Below, in pieces: positions 1 through 9,417 of a DNA stretch of 64,000 bases. Made by a program: the position numbers and the translations under genes. The notes under the pieces are model-generated. The model did no database searches. It saw nothing but the letters and a program-made list of their open reading frames with translations, and was not told the DNA's origin. The stretch spans positions 1-64,000 of the forward strand of contig NZ_CP100401.1 in assembly GCF_024218795.1 (NCBI RefSeq), written 5' to 3'. The stretch comes from Halorussus aquaticus. Its GTDB lineage: Archaea; Halobacteriota; Halobacteria; Halobacteriales; Haladaptataceae. The first letter of the stretch is position 1; every line of letters begins with the position of its first letter.

Positions 1-1
1 G

Positions 2-598
2 ACCGGTGCGCCGAGTCGCACCGAGGTGCGCGATTTGCTCGCGAATCGGGCGGCGTGGACGCTCTACGCCCTCTCGTTTCTGGCGTTCTCGCTGTACCTG
101 TTCCTCAACAGTTGGCTGCCGAGCTATCTGACCGACCGCCTCGGCGTCTCGCTCGCGCTGAGCGGTCTGCTGACCGCGCTGTTCCCCGCGGTCGGCGTCG
201 TCTCGCGGACCAGCGGCGGGGTCATATCGGACCGACTGTTCGGCGGGGAGCGCCGCCCGGTCGTCCTGCTGGCGTTCGTCGCGGCCGCGCCCGCCGTCAC
301 GGGATTCGTGGTCGTCACGCGGGTCGGTCCCGCTATCGCGCTGCTGCTCGTCGCGGGGTTCGCGGTCCAACTCACCATCGGCCTGCTCTACACCTACGTC
401 GCGGAAGTCGTCGCGCCGACCGTTCGGAGTACGGCCATCTCGATGCTGACCAGCGTCGGCCTGTTCGGGGCGTTCGCCGCGCCGATAGCCGGGGGCGCGA
501 TAATCGACCGGGCGGGGTATCGCCCCGCGTTCCTGCTCGCGGGTGTCGTCGCGGTACTCGGCGTGGCGCCAGCGTGGTACGCCCCCGACGTGCGGTGA
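2..598 (+). CDS. MFS transporter, C-terminal half (5' end outside window)
   Basis: The reading frame is open from the first bases of the window, so the gene starts upstream and only about 198 C-terminal residues are seen. They are strongly hydrophobic, with about six membrane-spanning stretches. A short cytoplasmic loop reads GVISDRLFGGERRP, which fits the MFS motif A copy (G, then D-R, then a basic pair) found between the first two helices of the C-terminal half. This places the protein among major facilitator secondary transporters of the cytoplasmic membrane. The substrate cannot be read from this half. The next gene starts 67 bases downstream on the same strand and is functionally unrelated. 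Confidence 0.75.
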   Translation, partial: TGAPSRTEVRDLLANRAAWTLYALSFLAFSLYLFLNSWLPSYLTDRLGVSLALSGLLTALFPAVGVVSRTSGGVISDRLFGGERRPVVLLAFVAAAPAVTGFVVVTRVGPAIALLLVAGFAVQLTIGLLYTYVAEVVAPTVRSTAISMLTSVGLFGAFAAPIAGGAIIDRAGYRPAFLLAGVVAVLGVAPAWYAPDVR

Positions 599-664
599 CC
601 CCAATCGCCGGAAGCCCTTTTGGTTCTGCGGGACGACTACCTCAGTTGCACGGTGGGGAATACC

Positions 665-1930
665 ATGGCAGACAAACCACATCAGAATCTGGCCATCATC
701 GGCCACGTAGACCACGGAAAATCGACGCTCGTGGGACGACTCCTCTTCGAGACGGGGAGCGTACCCGAACACGTCATCGAACAGCACAAGGAGGAGGCCG
801 AGGAGAAGGGGAAAGGCGGGTTCGAGTTCGCCTACGTGATGGACAACCTCGCCGAGGAGCGCGAGCGCGGCGTGACCATCGACATCGCCCATCAGGAGTT
901 CGAGACCGACGAGTACTACTTCACTATCGTGGACACGCCGGGCCACCGCGACTTCGTGAAGAACATGATCACGGGCGCGTCTCAGGCCGACAACGCCGTG
1001 CTCGTCGTCGCCGCCGACGACGGCGTCGCGCCCCAGACGCAGGAACACGTCTTCCTCGCGCGGACGCTCGGCATCAACGAACTCATCGTCGGCGTCAACA
1101 AGATGGACCGGGTTGACTACGAGGAGAGTCGCTACAAGGAGGTGGTCGCCGAGGTGCAGGACCTGCTGAATCAGGTCCGATTCAACACCGAGGACGCCAG
1201 CTTCATCCCCATCTCCGCGCTAGAGGGCGACAACGTCGTCGAGCGCAGCGGGAACATGGAGTGGTACGACGGCGAACTCGTGTTGGAGGCGCTCAACGAC
1301 CTCCAAGAGCCGGAGCCGCCGACCGACGCGCCGCTCCGACTCCCGATTCAGGACGTGTACACGATTTCGGGCATCGGTACGGTCCCGGTCGGGCGCGTCG
1401 AGACGGGCATGCTGAACACCGGAGACAACGTGAGCTTCCAGCCCTCCGACGTGGGCGGCGAGGTCAAGACCATCGAGATGCACCACGAGGAGGTGCCCGA
1501 AGCGGGACCGGGCGACAACGTCGGGTTCAACGTCCGCGGCATCGGCAAGGACGACATCCACCGGGGCGACGTCTGCGGCCCGGCCGACGACCCGCCGAGC
1601 GTGGCCGAGACGTTCACGGCCCAAATCGTCGTGATGCAGCACCCGAGCGTCATCACGGACGGCTACACGCCGGTCTTCCACGCTCACACCGCGCAGGTCG
1701 CCTGCACGCTGGAGTCCATCGACCAGAAGATAGACGCCTCCAGCGGCGAAGTCGAGGAGGAGGACCCCGACTTCATCCAGTCGGGGGACGCCGCGGTCAT
1801 CACGGTCCGGCCCCAGAAGCCGCTGAGCATCGAACCCTCGTCGGAGATTCCGGAACTCGGGAGCTTCGCCATCCGGGACATGGGACAGACCATCGCCGCC
1901 GGACGCGTGCTGGAAGTCACCGAGCGCTGA
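665..1930 (+). CDS. tuf: translation elongation factor EF-1 alpha (aEF1A)
   Basis: This is a GTPase that delivers aminoacyl-tRNA to the ribosome. It has 421 residues, the usual archaeal length. The G motifs are all present: GHVDHGKST at residues 13-21, RGVTID near 68-73, DTPGH at 90-94, NKMD at 145-148 and SALEG near 182. Domains 2 and 3 follow with typical haloarchaeal wording ([16 protein letters not shown]). An in-frame TTG lies 45 bases earlier, but the ATG at 665 begins the conserved [14 protein letters not shown]. In haloarchaea the main tuf gene normally sits beside EF-2 and rpsJ. Here neither is adjacent, which suggests a relocated or second copy. Identification is near certain; paralogue status is inference. 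Confidence 0.95.
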   Translation: MADKPHQNLAIIGHVDHGKSTLVGRLLFETGSVPEHVIEQHKEEAEEKGKGGFEFAYVMDNLAEERERGVTIDIAHQEFETDEYYFTIVDTPGHRDFVKNMITGASQADNAVLVVAADDGVAPQTQEHVFLARTLGINELIVGVNKMDRVDYEESRYKEVVAEVQDLLNQVRFNTEDASFIPISALEGDNVVERSGNMEWYDGELVLEALNDLQEPEPPTDAPLRLPIQDVYTISGIGTVPVGRVETGMLNTGDNVSFQPSDVGGEVKTIEMHHEEVPEAGPGDNVGFNVRGIGKDDIHRGDVCGPADDPPSVAETFTAQIVVMQHPSVITDGYTPVFHAHTAQVACTLESIDQKIDASSGEVEEEDPDFIQSGDAAVITVRPQKPLSIEPSSEIPELGSFAIRDMGQTIAAGRVLEVTER

Positions 1931-1932
1931 GT

Positions 1933-1952
1933 CGCCGAGAACAGTCTCGGCG
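1933..1952 (+). terminator. hairpin just after the EF-1 alpha stop codon
   Basis: A perfect 8-bp stem (CGCCGAGA / TCTCGGCG) with the loop ACAG starts three bases after the stop codon. No T-run follows, so it may be an RNA 3'-end or stability element and not a classic terminator. Confidence 0.4.
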
Positions 1953-1994
1953 AACACCGGATGACTTTACTACTCGGAGCCCCTCGTGTTCGAT

Positions 1995-2183
1995 ATGGGT
2001 TTTGGTAGCTACGACGAGTCCGAACAAAAGGACCAAGAAAACGACTTCGACGAGGACGACGGCGTGTCCGTCCACGAGAACACCCACGAAGGGGAAGTCT
2101 CGTTCGACTCGGACGCCTCACAGGACGAACTTCTCGACCAACTGAACGAGATCAAGAACAGCGGCGAGGACGACGAGGAGTAG
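1995..2183 (+). CDS. DUF5786 family small acidic haloarchaeal protein
   Basis: A 62-residue protein beginning MGFGSYDESEQ, which I recognise as the opening of the haloarchaeal DUF5786 family. It is extremely acidic, has no cysteines and no membrane segment, and its C-terminal half contains a short predicted helix (DELLDQLNEIKN). Function is unknown. A GTG nine bases upstream is in frame, but the family starts at the ATG. An ACTTTACT stretch about 27 bases before the ATG could be a TATA box for a leaderless transcript, so the gene is probably transcribed independently of the elongation factor gene. Confidence 0.8.
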   Translation: MGFGSYDESEQKDQENDFDEDDGVSVHENTHEGEVSFDSDASQDELLDQLNEIKNSGEDDEE

Positions 2184-2380
2184 ACCGCCCCGAGAGGGGT
2201 CGCGGTGGTGAAGACGACGTTTTTCTGCAGTTCCATCGTTGCTCGTAGGTTCGGGCACGCAATCGTCTATCAGTCGGTCATCAACCGTCGGTCTCGGGCC
2301 TCAGCGTCGCTTCCGAAACCAGAGACGCGGAGACCGCCGCTAAGCGAAAATCAATTACAGTTGCTACGCTATCACGGACC

Positions 2381-2890
2381 ATGGAGACGGACATCCTCGG
2401 TCAGTCCGAAGCGTCCCTGCGCCGGATGAACGTCGGCCGAACCCGAGTCGAGGCCGAGTCGTTCGAGGCGGCGCTGACCTCGGTCGTCGAGACGCCCGCG
2501 GTCGGGTCGCCCCTCCCGTTCGAGGGCGTCTCGCTGGCGGACACCGAGGTCGAACTCGACCCGACCCCGGCACAGTTGCGAGCGGCGAAGACCGGCGTGA
2601 CCGCCGTCGAACTCGGCGTCGCCGACTACGGGTCGGTGGTCGTCCGGTCGTCGCCCGGCGGCGACGAACCGGTGAGTCTCTTCCCCGAGACCCACGTCGC
2701 CGTCCTGCGCGAGAGCGACGTGGTCCCGGACATGCCCGCCGCCTTCGAGCGACTAGAGTCCGTCTTCGCGGCGGGCGGCGACGACGTCGTCGTCGCCACG
2801 GGACCGAGCGCGACCGCCGACATGGGCGAACTGGTGTACGGCGCCCACGGTCCCAAGGCGGTCCACGTCCTGCTGCTGGAGGACCGATGA
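2381..2890 (+). CDS. lutC: LUD-domain lactate utilization protein C
   Basis: This 169-residue protein has a LUD (LutC/YkgG) domain: a conserved core ADYGSVVVRSSPGGDEPVSL, followed by a nucleotide/CoA-transferase-like fold ending GPSATADMGELVYGAHGPKAV. The GPSATADIE-like segment is the family signature. LutC works with the iron-sulfur proteins LutA and LutB in oxidising L-lactate to pyruvate in the cytoplasm or at the membrane. Its stop codon overlaps the ATG of the next gene (ATGA at 2887-2890), so it is translationally coupled to the LutB-LutA gene. Confidence in family is high; lactate as the substrate is inferred from the operon. Confidence 0.88.
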   Translation: METDILGQSEASLRRMNVGRTRVEAESFEAALTSVVETPAVGSPLPFEGVSLADTEVELDPTPAQLRAAKTGVTAVELGVADYGSVVVRSSPGGDEPVSLFPETHVAVLRESDVVPDMPAAFERLESVFAAGGDDVVVATGPSATADMGELVYGAHGPKAVHVLLLEDR

Positions 2891-5126
2891 GTTCCGACCG
2901 CGCTACCCGGAAGGCGAAGGCGGCGGAGATTCGGCGACTCCTTGACGAGGAGGGCGACAGCGTCGCGGCGAACACCCGCGGCTTCAACGAGGGGCGCTAC
3001 GAGTCGGTCGGGAAGTTGGACGACTACGAGGAACTGAAGACTGAGGCGCGGGCCATCAAGGAGGACGCCATCGAGCGCCTGCCGGACCTGATAGCGCGGG
3101 TCCGCGAGAGCGTCGAGGCCAACGGCGGCACCGTCTACCTCGCCGACGACGCCGCGGACGCGAATCGCTACGTCGAGGAGGTCTGCGAGCGTCAGAATGC
3201 GGAGACGCTGGTCAAGAGCAAGTCGATGACCACCGAGGAGATAGAGGTCAATCAGCGACTGGAAGACGCGGGCGTCGAAGTCTGGGAGACGGACCTCGGG
3301 GAGTTCGTGTTGCAGGTGGCCGACGAAGCGCCCTCTCACATCGTCGCCCCGGCCATCCACAAGTCACGGGAGGCCATCGCCGACCTGTTCAATGCCCACT
3401 TCGAACCCGACGAACCGCTCGAAACCGCCGAGGAACTGACCGAGTTCGCCCGCGAGTACCTCGGCGAGCGCATCGAAGACGCCGACGTGGGGATGACGGG
3501 CGCGAACTTCGTGGTCGCGGAGTCGGGCACCATCGCGCTGGTGACCAGCGAGGGCAACGCCCGGAAGTCGGTCGTCGCGCCGGACACCCACGTCGCCGTC
3601 GCGGGCATCGAGAAACTGATTCCGAGCCTCTCTGACCTCCAGCCGTTCGTGGAACTCATCGGCCGGTCGGGCACCGGACAGGACATCACCTCCTACGTCT
3701 CGCTGTTCAGTCCGCCGGTCGGGTCGCCGACCATCGACTTCGACGACCCTGAGACGCCGCTGTCGGCGTCCGGGGACCCCGACGACCGGGAGTTCCACCT
3801 CGTCCTCGTGGACAACGGCCGGACGGCGATGCGCGAGGACGACCAGTTGCGCGAGACGCTCTACTGCATCCGGTGTTCGGCCTGCGCCAACTCCTGCGCG
3901 AACTTCCAGTCGGTCGGCGGCCACGCCTTCGGCGGCGAGACGTACTCCGGCGGCATCGCCACGGGGTGGGAGGCCGGTGTCGAGGGGTTGGACACCGCCG
4001 CGGAGTTCAACGACCTCTGCACGGGGTGTTCGCGCTGCGTGAACCAGTGTCCGGTCGGCATCGACATCCGTGGATAAATACGGTGGTCCGCGACCGCATC
4101 AACCGGGGCGAGGACGGCGAGTTCGACTGGCTGGTGGAGGGGCTGACGCCCGACGAGGAACCGGGCGGACTGAGCCTCCAGAAGCGGTTCTTCGGTAACT
4201 TCTCGACCGTGGCGAAGGTCGGGTCGGCGCTGGCTCCGGCGTCGAACTGGCTCGCGGACACGGCTCCCGCGCGGTGGGCGATGGAGCGGTTTCTCGGCAT
4301 CGACCGGCGGCGGGACCTCCCCGAGTTCGAGCGCGAGACATTCACGGATTGGTTCGCGGCCCGTGGCGGGTCGCGCATCTCGCCGACAGACGCCGACCGC
4401 GTCGCCGCGGTCTACCCGGACCTCTACACGAATCACGTGCAGGTCGAGCGCGGGAAGGCCGCCGTCAGGGTGCTGGAGGCGCTGGGCGTCTCGGTCAGAG
4501 TGCCAGCGGTGGCGTCGAGCGGTCGCGCGCCCCTCTCGCAGGGGATGATAGCCACCGCGAAGCGCCACGCAGAACAGGTCGCGCCCGCGCTGCTGGACCA
4601 CGTCGAGGCCGGACGCGACGTGGTCGTGATTGAACCGAGCGACCTCGCTATGGTCGAGCGCGAGTACGGGAAGTTCCTCGACGACGAGCGCCACGAGGCG
4701 CTGGCCGACGGAAGCTACGAGGTACTGGAGTACGTCTACGGCCTGCTCGAAGAGGGCGAGGAGGACTCGGACGAGACGGTGAACGCGCTCACCCGCGGGG
4801 CCGGGGCGGAAGTCGCGTACCACAGCCACTGCCAGCAGCGCACGCTGGACCTCGAACCGTACACGACCGCCGTGCTGGAGGCGGCGGGCTACGACGTGCT
4901 GACCTCCGACGTGGAGTGCTGCGGGATGGCCGGAAGCTTCGGCTACAAGTCCGAGTACTACGAACTGAGCGTGGACGTGGGCGAGCAGTTGCGCGGCCAG
5001 TTCAGCGCTCCCGAGGCCGAGGACCGCCTCGTCGTCGCGAGCGGTACGTCCTGTCTGGAGCAGTTGGATTCGCTGTTGAGTCGGCCGACCCGTCATCCGG
5101 TCGAACTGCTCGACCCTGCGCGGTGA
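2887..5126 (+). pseudogene. lutB: LutB-LutA fusion (LUD + 4Fe-4S + CCG domains), broken by one frameshift
   Basis: The intact product would be about 746 residues: a LUD domain (residues about 60-310), a ferredoxin-type pair of 4Fe-4S motifs (CIRCSACANSCANF near 327 and CTGCSRCVNQCPVGID near 378), then a LutA/GlpC-like cysteine-rich domain with HSHCQQR, ECCGMAGSFGYK and GTSCLEQ. The first frame stops at 4077, directly after the second cluster motif. The continuation WINTVVRDRINRGEDGE is read one frame over, up to 5126. Adding one base (a third C in gacatcc-cgtgg near 4068) restores CPVGIDIPWINTVV. The protein would be the electron-transfer part of an L-lactate-oxidising complex with LutC. The break could be genuine or an assembly error; the lack of any other damage favours error. 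Confidence 0.82.
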
Positions 5127-5247
5127 CAGCCACACGGGCCGCACGCCGCCGAATCCGACTCGGCGGGTTGATGGGACGCTCTCGTAGGGTCGCACACCGC
5201 CGGTCGAAACCGGGGCGGATTTACCTTCGAACCCACTACTCGGCGGC

Positions 5248-5937
5248 GTGAAGAACGTCACGGACAGAACCAGCAACCCCTTCGGGATGACGCCGCCCTG
5301 CGACCACGGGTGTGGGTCGGCGGGCGACGACTCGGGCCCCCGCGCTGTCTTCGGCTACGGGGACGCCAACGCCGACTTCCACGTGGTCGGCGACCATCCG
5401 GGCGTCCACGGCGGGCGCGAGACCGGGATTCCGTTCACCGGGAGTCTGGCTGGCGAGCGCCTCCAACCCGTCTTGAACGAGGTGGGCCTGCTCGGAGACG
5501 CCTACAGCGACGAACCCGCGGCGGCGGACTGCTTCTTCAGCTATCGCCACATGTGCTGTCTGCCCAAGGGGCGCGCGCCGACCGACCGCGACTACGACGA
5601 ACTGGAACCGTTCTTCGACGCCGAGTTGCGGGCCATCGCGGCACACGTCCTCCTGCCCGTGGGCGAGCGCGCGACCCGGTACGTCCTCGGGACCTACGCC
5701 GCCCGCGAGGCGCTGTTGAACGGCGGCGAGCGAGAGGACCGGATGGCCGACCTCCACGCCGACCACGTTCCGGGCCGGGGCTTTCTGGTCGTCCCGGTTC
5801 GTGAACCGAGCGAGTGGGACGACGGCGACGGCGAACGACTGGCCGCCTCGCTGGCCGACCTGCTGTCGTCGGACTACCGCCAGACCGCGGACCTCGGCCG
5901 GTTCCTCGCGGAACACGACACCTACGAAGTCCGGTAA
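5248..5937 (+). CDS. uracil-DNA glycosylase family protein
   Basis: This 229-residue protein has the layout of the family 4/5 uracil-DNA glycosylase superfamily. An early motif VVGDHPGVHGGRETGIPFTG resembles the GEAPG...G.PF-G segment that forms the catalytic water and uracil-binding pocket. The later HVLLPVGERATRYVLG matches the region leading to the LLPxGxxA strand. A likely Cys set (CDHGCG, CFFSYRHMCC) could ligate a metal or cluster. It is translated from a GTG start; no ATG in frame fits the N-terminus. The role would be removal of uracil from DNA. The divergent first motif (D-H in place of E-A) makes the exact substrate uncertain. It is not obviously co-transcribed with the lut genes. 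Confidence 0.7.
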   Translation: MKNVTDRTSNPFGMTPPCDHGCGSAGDDSGPRAVFGYGDANADFHVVGDHPGVHGGRETGIPFTGSLAGERLQPVLNEVGLLGDAYSDEPAAADCFFSYRHMCCLPKGRAPTDRDYDELEPFFDAELRAIAAHVLLPVGERATRYVLGTYAAREALLNGGEREDRMADLHADHVPGRGFLVVPVREPSEWDDGDGERLAASLADLLSSDYRQTADLGRFLAEHDTYEVR

Positions 5938-5967
5938 TCTGTCCCTCGATACGTCGGAAGCAGACGA

Positions 5968-6153
5968 TTACGACGACTCGGACCGAGCCTCTGGGACGAG
6001 TCCGAGAGCGCCGAGGAGGCCACCGAGGACCATCGTCGTCATTCCGAACACGGCGACGAGTTCGTCCAGTCCACCGAACTGTGAACTGTTCAGCGAGACG
6101 AATCCGCCGAAGACGACTGCCAAGAGACCGAACCGATAGGTGCCACTCGTCAT
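5968..6153 (-). CDS. small hydrophobic membrane protein
   Basis: A 61-residue protein with two predicted membrane helices: FGLLAVVFGGFVSL near residues 8-21, and a glycine-rich second helix (MTTMVLGGLLGALGLV) near 38-53. It ends in a short acidic/basic tail. The start chosen is the internal ATG at 6153, where the hydrophobic, haloarchaeal-like composition begins. Upstream codons in the same frame are arginine-rich and look non-coding. The gene ends 31 bases from the end of the convergent glycosylase gene. I recognise no family; a small integral membrane protein of unknown function is all that can be supported. Confidence 0.6.
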   Translation of the reverse strand: MTSGTYRFGLLAVVFGGFVSLNSSQFGGLDELVAVFGMTTMVLGGLLGALGLVPEARSESS

Positions 6154-6260
6154 ACCCACGGTCGGACACTCCGGGTAGAAAAGTACAACGGGACGAGACG
6201 TGCGTAACGAAGTCACCTCCATAGCGCAGGGACAGAGGAGACGATTCGGGAACTCCGGCG

Positions 6261-6458
6261 CTACGAGTACGTCCGCCCGCCGGGGACGATAACGTCGAAG
6301 AATCCCCTGAAGACGCCGATTACGAGTTCGAGTACCAGCGGGACGAGCGGAACGACGATGAGCAGTGCGAAGACAGCGCCGACGGCTACCGCCGCAATTT
6401 CGAGCGGAGATGTCGGCTTCGGAACGGCCATGAACGTCTCCACGACGGCATCCGCCAT
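6261..6458 (-). CDS. small membrane protein, single or double helix
   Basis: A 65-residue protein with a long hydrophobic stretch (residues about 20-55, IAAVAVGAVFALLIVVPLVP then VLELVIGVF), enough for one long or two short membrane helices. The N-terminus is short and polar. The composition and high G+C third positions suggest a real gene. Similar short membrane proteins with a central VVPLVP-like turn are common in haloarchaea, but I cannot name the family. It lies in the same orientation as the small membrane protein at 5968-6153 and may share its transcript. Confidence 0.6.
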   Translation of the reverse strand: MADAVVETFMAVPKPTSPLEIAAVAVGAVFALLIVVPLVPLVLELVIGVFRGFFDVIVPGGRTYS

Positions 6459-6597
6459 AACGGTGGCGTCGGGGACAGTGAATTAGAAGGAAGCGACGAG
6501 TGGAGAGTCGAGGGGGTATCCACAGGCCCGAACGCAGACGGACCCCCTCGAATCCGCAACAATAGCTAAGGACGTGTACGGGGTATCGGTTCTGGAG

Positions 6598-7101
6598 ATG
6601 GCTCTCGATACGCCCGAGGACCTGTTCGAGTACGAACTCCGTGGGATATACTACGCCGAGCGTGAGTTGACCGACCTGCTGGACGAACTTCAGACCAGCG
6701 CGACGGAGGCCGACCTCGTGGACGGGTTCGCCGAACACCGCGACGAGACCGTGGTCCACGTCGAGCGCCTCGAACGCGTCTTCGACGTACTGGGCCTCGA
6801 ACCGCACGAGCGAAACGTGCCGACGTTCGACGCGCTCCGCGAGGAGAAGCGCGAGGCCGACACCGACTCCCACGACGTGGCGGTGCAGAACACGCTCTAC
6901 AACCACGTCGGTCGGAAGGCCGAGCGACTCGAACTCACCGCCTACGAGGGACTGCTCGCGCTGGCGGACGTGCTCGACGCCGACCCCGAAGCGGTGGACC
7001 TGCTCGAACAGAACAGAGACGAGGACCGCGAGGCACTCGACACGCTCGAATCGGTTTCGGAGGGCGGCGAGTTCGAGTCGTTCATCGACCGACTACTGTG
7101 A
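6598..7101 (+). CDS. YciF/DUF892 ferritin-like protein
   Basis: The 167-residue protein opens with the family signature LEDLFEYELRGIYYAERELTDLL, here DTPEDLFEYELRGIYYAERE. It continues as a four-helix bundle with Glu/His-rich helices (EHRDETVVHVERLERVF, NHVGRKAERLELTAYEGLLAL, ENRDEDREALDTLE). In this family these residues form a di-iron centre and the proteins are linked to stress responses. It is probably cytosolic. The ATG at 6598 is preferred over an earlier in-frame ATG at 6574 because homologues begin at this point. No operon partner is evident: the neighbours on both sides are on the minus strand. Confidence 0.82.
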   Translation: MALDTPEDLFEYELRGIYYAERELTDLLDELQTSATEADLVDGFAEHRDETVVHVERLERVFDVLGLEPHERNVPTFDALREEKREADTDSHDVAVQNTLYNHVGRKAERLELTAYEGLLALADVLDADPEAVDLLEQNRDEDREALDTLESVSEGGEFESFIDRLL

Positions 7102-7149
7102 GAATCGAACGTCCGAAAGCGACCGGCCAGTCGCGAAAAGGGGGACAGA

Positions 7150-7404
7150 CTACGAGTCGTCGGCGAACTCGGTCCCGCAGTTGCCACAGGCCATGCTCCG
7201 AGCGGGCAGTGCGCGCTGGGGCGTGACCAGACCGCAGTCGTCGCAGATGCCGTAGAGGCGTTTGTCCGGGTCGATACCGCTGACGAACTCCATCCGCACC
7301 CACGCGTCGGGGTTCGTCTCGTCGTAGAGTTCGACGCCGCCCTCGGTTCGCTTCCAGTTCACCGGGTCGGCGTCCTGCTCCCGTCGCTCCAGTCGTTCGC
7401 TCAT
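7150..7404 (-). CDS. small zinc-ribbon protein
   Basis: An 84-residue acidic protein whose C-terminal half holds two CxxC pairs (ICDDCG and ACGNCG, near residues 53-58 and 73-78). The pairs are spaced as in a zinc ribbon. The N-terminal half contains a small beta-rich segment (GGVELYDETNPDAWVRMEFV). It is conserved-looking and haloarchaeal in composition, but I do not know its function. Such short zinc proteins are often nucleic-acid or protein-binding adaptors. It is transcribed divergently from the MBL hydrolase gene; the shared 145-base spacer may hold both promoters. Confidence 0.72.
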   Translation of the reverse strand: MSERLERREQDADPVNWKRTEGGVELYDETNPDAWVRMEFVSGIDPDKRLYGICDDCGLVTPQRALPARSMACGNCGTEFADDS

Positions 7405-7549
7405 CGCGTGGTAGAAGGGCGGACAGTATCTATCATAAAAGTTCCGTACTAATTTTCACTACGAGTGTACTCAAACTCCTCACGGCGGGCGAGGCCGGAG
7501 GGAACGACGGGAGAGAAAACGACTTACCTGACACGCGCGGAGTACGACC

Positions 7550-8572
7550 GTGAAACGGATTCAACTCGGAAACACCGTCTTCGAGGGACGGAACGACGTG
7601 TACCTGTTCGGGGACGACTCCGGACGGACGACGCTGGTGGACACGGGCGTCGCCTCGCCCGAGGTCCGGGAACAGTTACAGGACGGACTCGCCGAGTACG
7701 GCGTCTCGTTCGGCGACGTGGACGCGATTTTACTCACCCACTGGCACCACGACCACGCGGGTCTCGCGGGCGAGATTCAGGACGAGAGCGGCGCGACGGT
7801 GTACGTCCACGAGGACGACGCGCCGATGGTCGCCGAGGACGGCATGAACCACGAGACCGAAATCGAGGAGCGCGACCTGTTCGCGCGGTGGGGCGTCCCC
7901 GACGAGAAGGCCCACGAACTGCTCGACTTCCTCGGTCTCCACGACCAGATTCAGGGCCGGTCCCCGGAGATCGAGACGTTCGCGGACGGCGCTACGTTCG
8001 ACCTCGGGAACGTCGAACTCGAAGCGGTCCACCTGCCGGGTCACGCCGCCGGACTGTCCGGGTTCGCACTGACGGACGGAGACGACCGCGAACTCCTCTC
8101 GGGCGACGCACTCCTGCCGAAGTACACCCCCAACGTCGGCGGCGCTGACCCCCGCGTCGAGGACCCCCTCGGTACCTACCTCGACTCGCTGGACCGAATT
8201 ATCGAGAGCGACTACGCTCGCGCGTGGCCGGGCCACCGCGACCCCATCGACGACCCCACGGAACGAGCGCGCGAAATCGCCGCTCACCACCGCGAGCGGA
8301 CCGAGCGCGTGCTGTCGGTCCTCCGAGAGCGCGGCGAGGCCGACGCGTGGACCGTCAGCGCCGACCTATTCGGCGAGTTGTCGAACATCCACATCATGCA
8401 CGGGCCGGGCGAGGCGTGGGCGCACCTCGACCACCTCGACCGCCACGGTGTCGCGGAGCGAACCGACGAGGGATACGCGCTCCTCGACGAGGACCCGGAC
8501 CTCGACGCGATGTTCGAGTACGGCGGCGAGAACGCCGAAGCAACCGGACCGAGTGCGGCGACGGAGGACTGA
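7550..8572 (+). CDS. MBL-fold metallo-hydrolase
   Basis: The 340-residue protein carries the metallo-beta-lactamase signature THWHHDHAG (residues about 64-72), the preceding VDTG strand, a later metal histidine in HLPGHAAG and the GDALLPK aspartate. This is the layout of a binuclear zinc hydrolase such as a glyoxalase-II-like or lactonase-like enzyme. A C-terminal extension of about 100 residues (after WPGHRDPI) is winged-helix-like, seen in several MBL proteins of this subgroup. The GTG start at 7550 gives the typical MKRIQLGN opening. The stop codon is followed within six bases by the ThuA-like gene, so the two are probably co-transcribed. Substrate unknown. Confidence 0.85.
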   Translation: MKRIQLGNTVFEGRNDVYLFGDDSGRTTLVDTGVASPEVREQLQDGLAEYGVSFGDVDAILLTHWHHDHAGLAGEIQDESGATVYVHEDDAPMVAEDGMNHETEIEERDLFARWGVPDEKAHELLDFLGLHDQIQGRSPEIETFADGATFDLGNVELEAVHLPGHAAGLSGFALTDGDDRELLSGDALLPKYTPNVGGADPRVEDPLGTYLDSLDRIIESDYARAWPGHRDPIDDPTERAREIAAHHRERTERVLSVLRERGEADAWTVSADLFGELSNIHIMHGPGEAWAHLDHLDRHGVAERTDEGYALLDEDPDLDAMFEYGGENAEATGPSAATED

Positions 8573-8578
8573 TTGACC

Positions 8579-9250
8579 GTGACTACAGTCACAGTCTGGA
8601 ACGAGTACCGCCACGAGCGTGAGGACGACGCGGTCCGCGAGGTCTACCCCGACGGCATCCACGCGACCATCGCCGAGTTCCTCGACGACCGGGGATTCGA
8701 CGTTCAGACCGCGACCCTCGACGACCCCGAACACGGCCTGACTCGGGAGGTACTGGACGATACCGACGTACTGACGTGGTGGGGTCACGAGGCCCACGAG
8801 GAGGTCAGCGACGAAGTGGTCGAGCGCGTCCACGAACGAGTGCTGTCGGGGATGGGCCTGCTCGTCCTCCACTCGGGCCACTACTCGAAGATTTTCAAGC
8901 GGTTGATGGGGACGAGTTGCGGCCTCAAGTGGCGCGAATCGGGCGAGACCGAGCGAATATGGACGGTCGAACCCGGCCACCCCATCGCCGAGGGTATCGA
9001 CGAGTGCATCGAGGTGCCCGAGACCGAGATGTACGGCGAACGGTTCGACGTTCCGGCCCCCGATACCTTGGTGTTCACGAGTTGGTTCGAGGGCGGCGAA
9101 GTGTTCAGAAGCGGGTGCTGTTACCGCCGCGGGTCGGGCCGAATCTTCTACTTCAGGCCGGGCCACGAGACGTACCCCATCTACCACCAACCCGAAATTC
9201 AGACCGTCGTGGCCAACGCCGTCTCGTGGGCGACGCCTGTCGATACGTAA
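8579..9250 (+). CDS. ThuA-like domain protein
   Basis: This 223-residue protein matches the ThuA/trehalose-utilisation family, which has a class I glutamine-amidotransferase-like fold. Visible hallmarks are [13 protein letters not shown] at the start, [33 protein letters not shown] and the C-terminal [15 protein letters not shown]. In bacteria ThuA is tied to metabolism of trehalose and other sugars; the biochemical reaction is not firmly established. A TTG at 8573 directly abuts the upstream stop, but the GTG at 8579 gives the usual short N-terminus. It is probably expressed with the MBL hydrolase just ahead of it, which suggests a shared catabolic or detoxifying role. Confidence 0.82.
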   Translation: MTTVTVWNEYRHEREDDAVREVYPDGIHATIAEFLDDRGFDVQTATLDDPEHGLTREVLDDTDVLTWWGHEAHEEVSDEVVERVHERVLSGMGLLVLHSGHYSKIFKRLMGTSCGLKWRESGETERIWTVEPGHPIAEGIDECIEVPETEMYGERFDVPAPDTLVFTSWFEGGEVFRSGCCYRRGSGRIFYFRPGHETYPIYHQPEIQTVVANAVSWATPVDT

Positions 9251-9381
9251 TCACTTTCGTTCGGCAACGCTCCGAGTTCGTCAGAACGGGGGTAAAACAG
9301 CTATCACCGGCGTCGTAATTGCTCTCGACCGCCAGTCATCGGCTCTATCGCCTGATTTTGTAAAGTTAAAGGAAGGAAACC

Positions 9382-9390
9382 ATTTATTAG
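9382..9390 (+). promoter_or_regulatory. TATA box for the receiver-histidine kinase gene
   Basis: ATTTATTAG lies about 28 bases ahead of the ATG at 9418, the spacing expected for a leaderless haloarchaeal transcript. This favours 9418 over the in-frame GTG at 9397, which would lie too close to the box. Confidence 0.5.
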
Positions 9391-9417
9391 GTAGCCGTGA
9401 TTCCGGCAAGACAGAGG

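Noticed and set aside
4060..4080. Programmed frameshifting in lutB and the other split genes
   Set aside because: The sites share no slippery sequence, and the same one-base loss occurs in unrelated genes, which points to sequence error.
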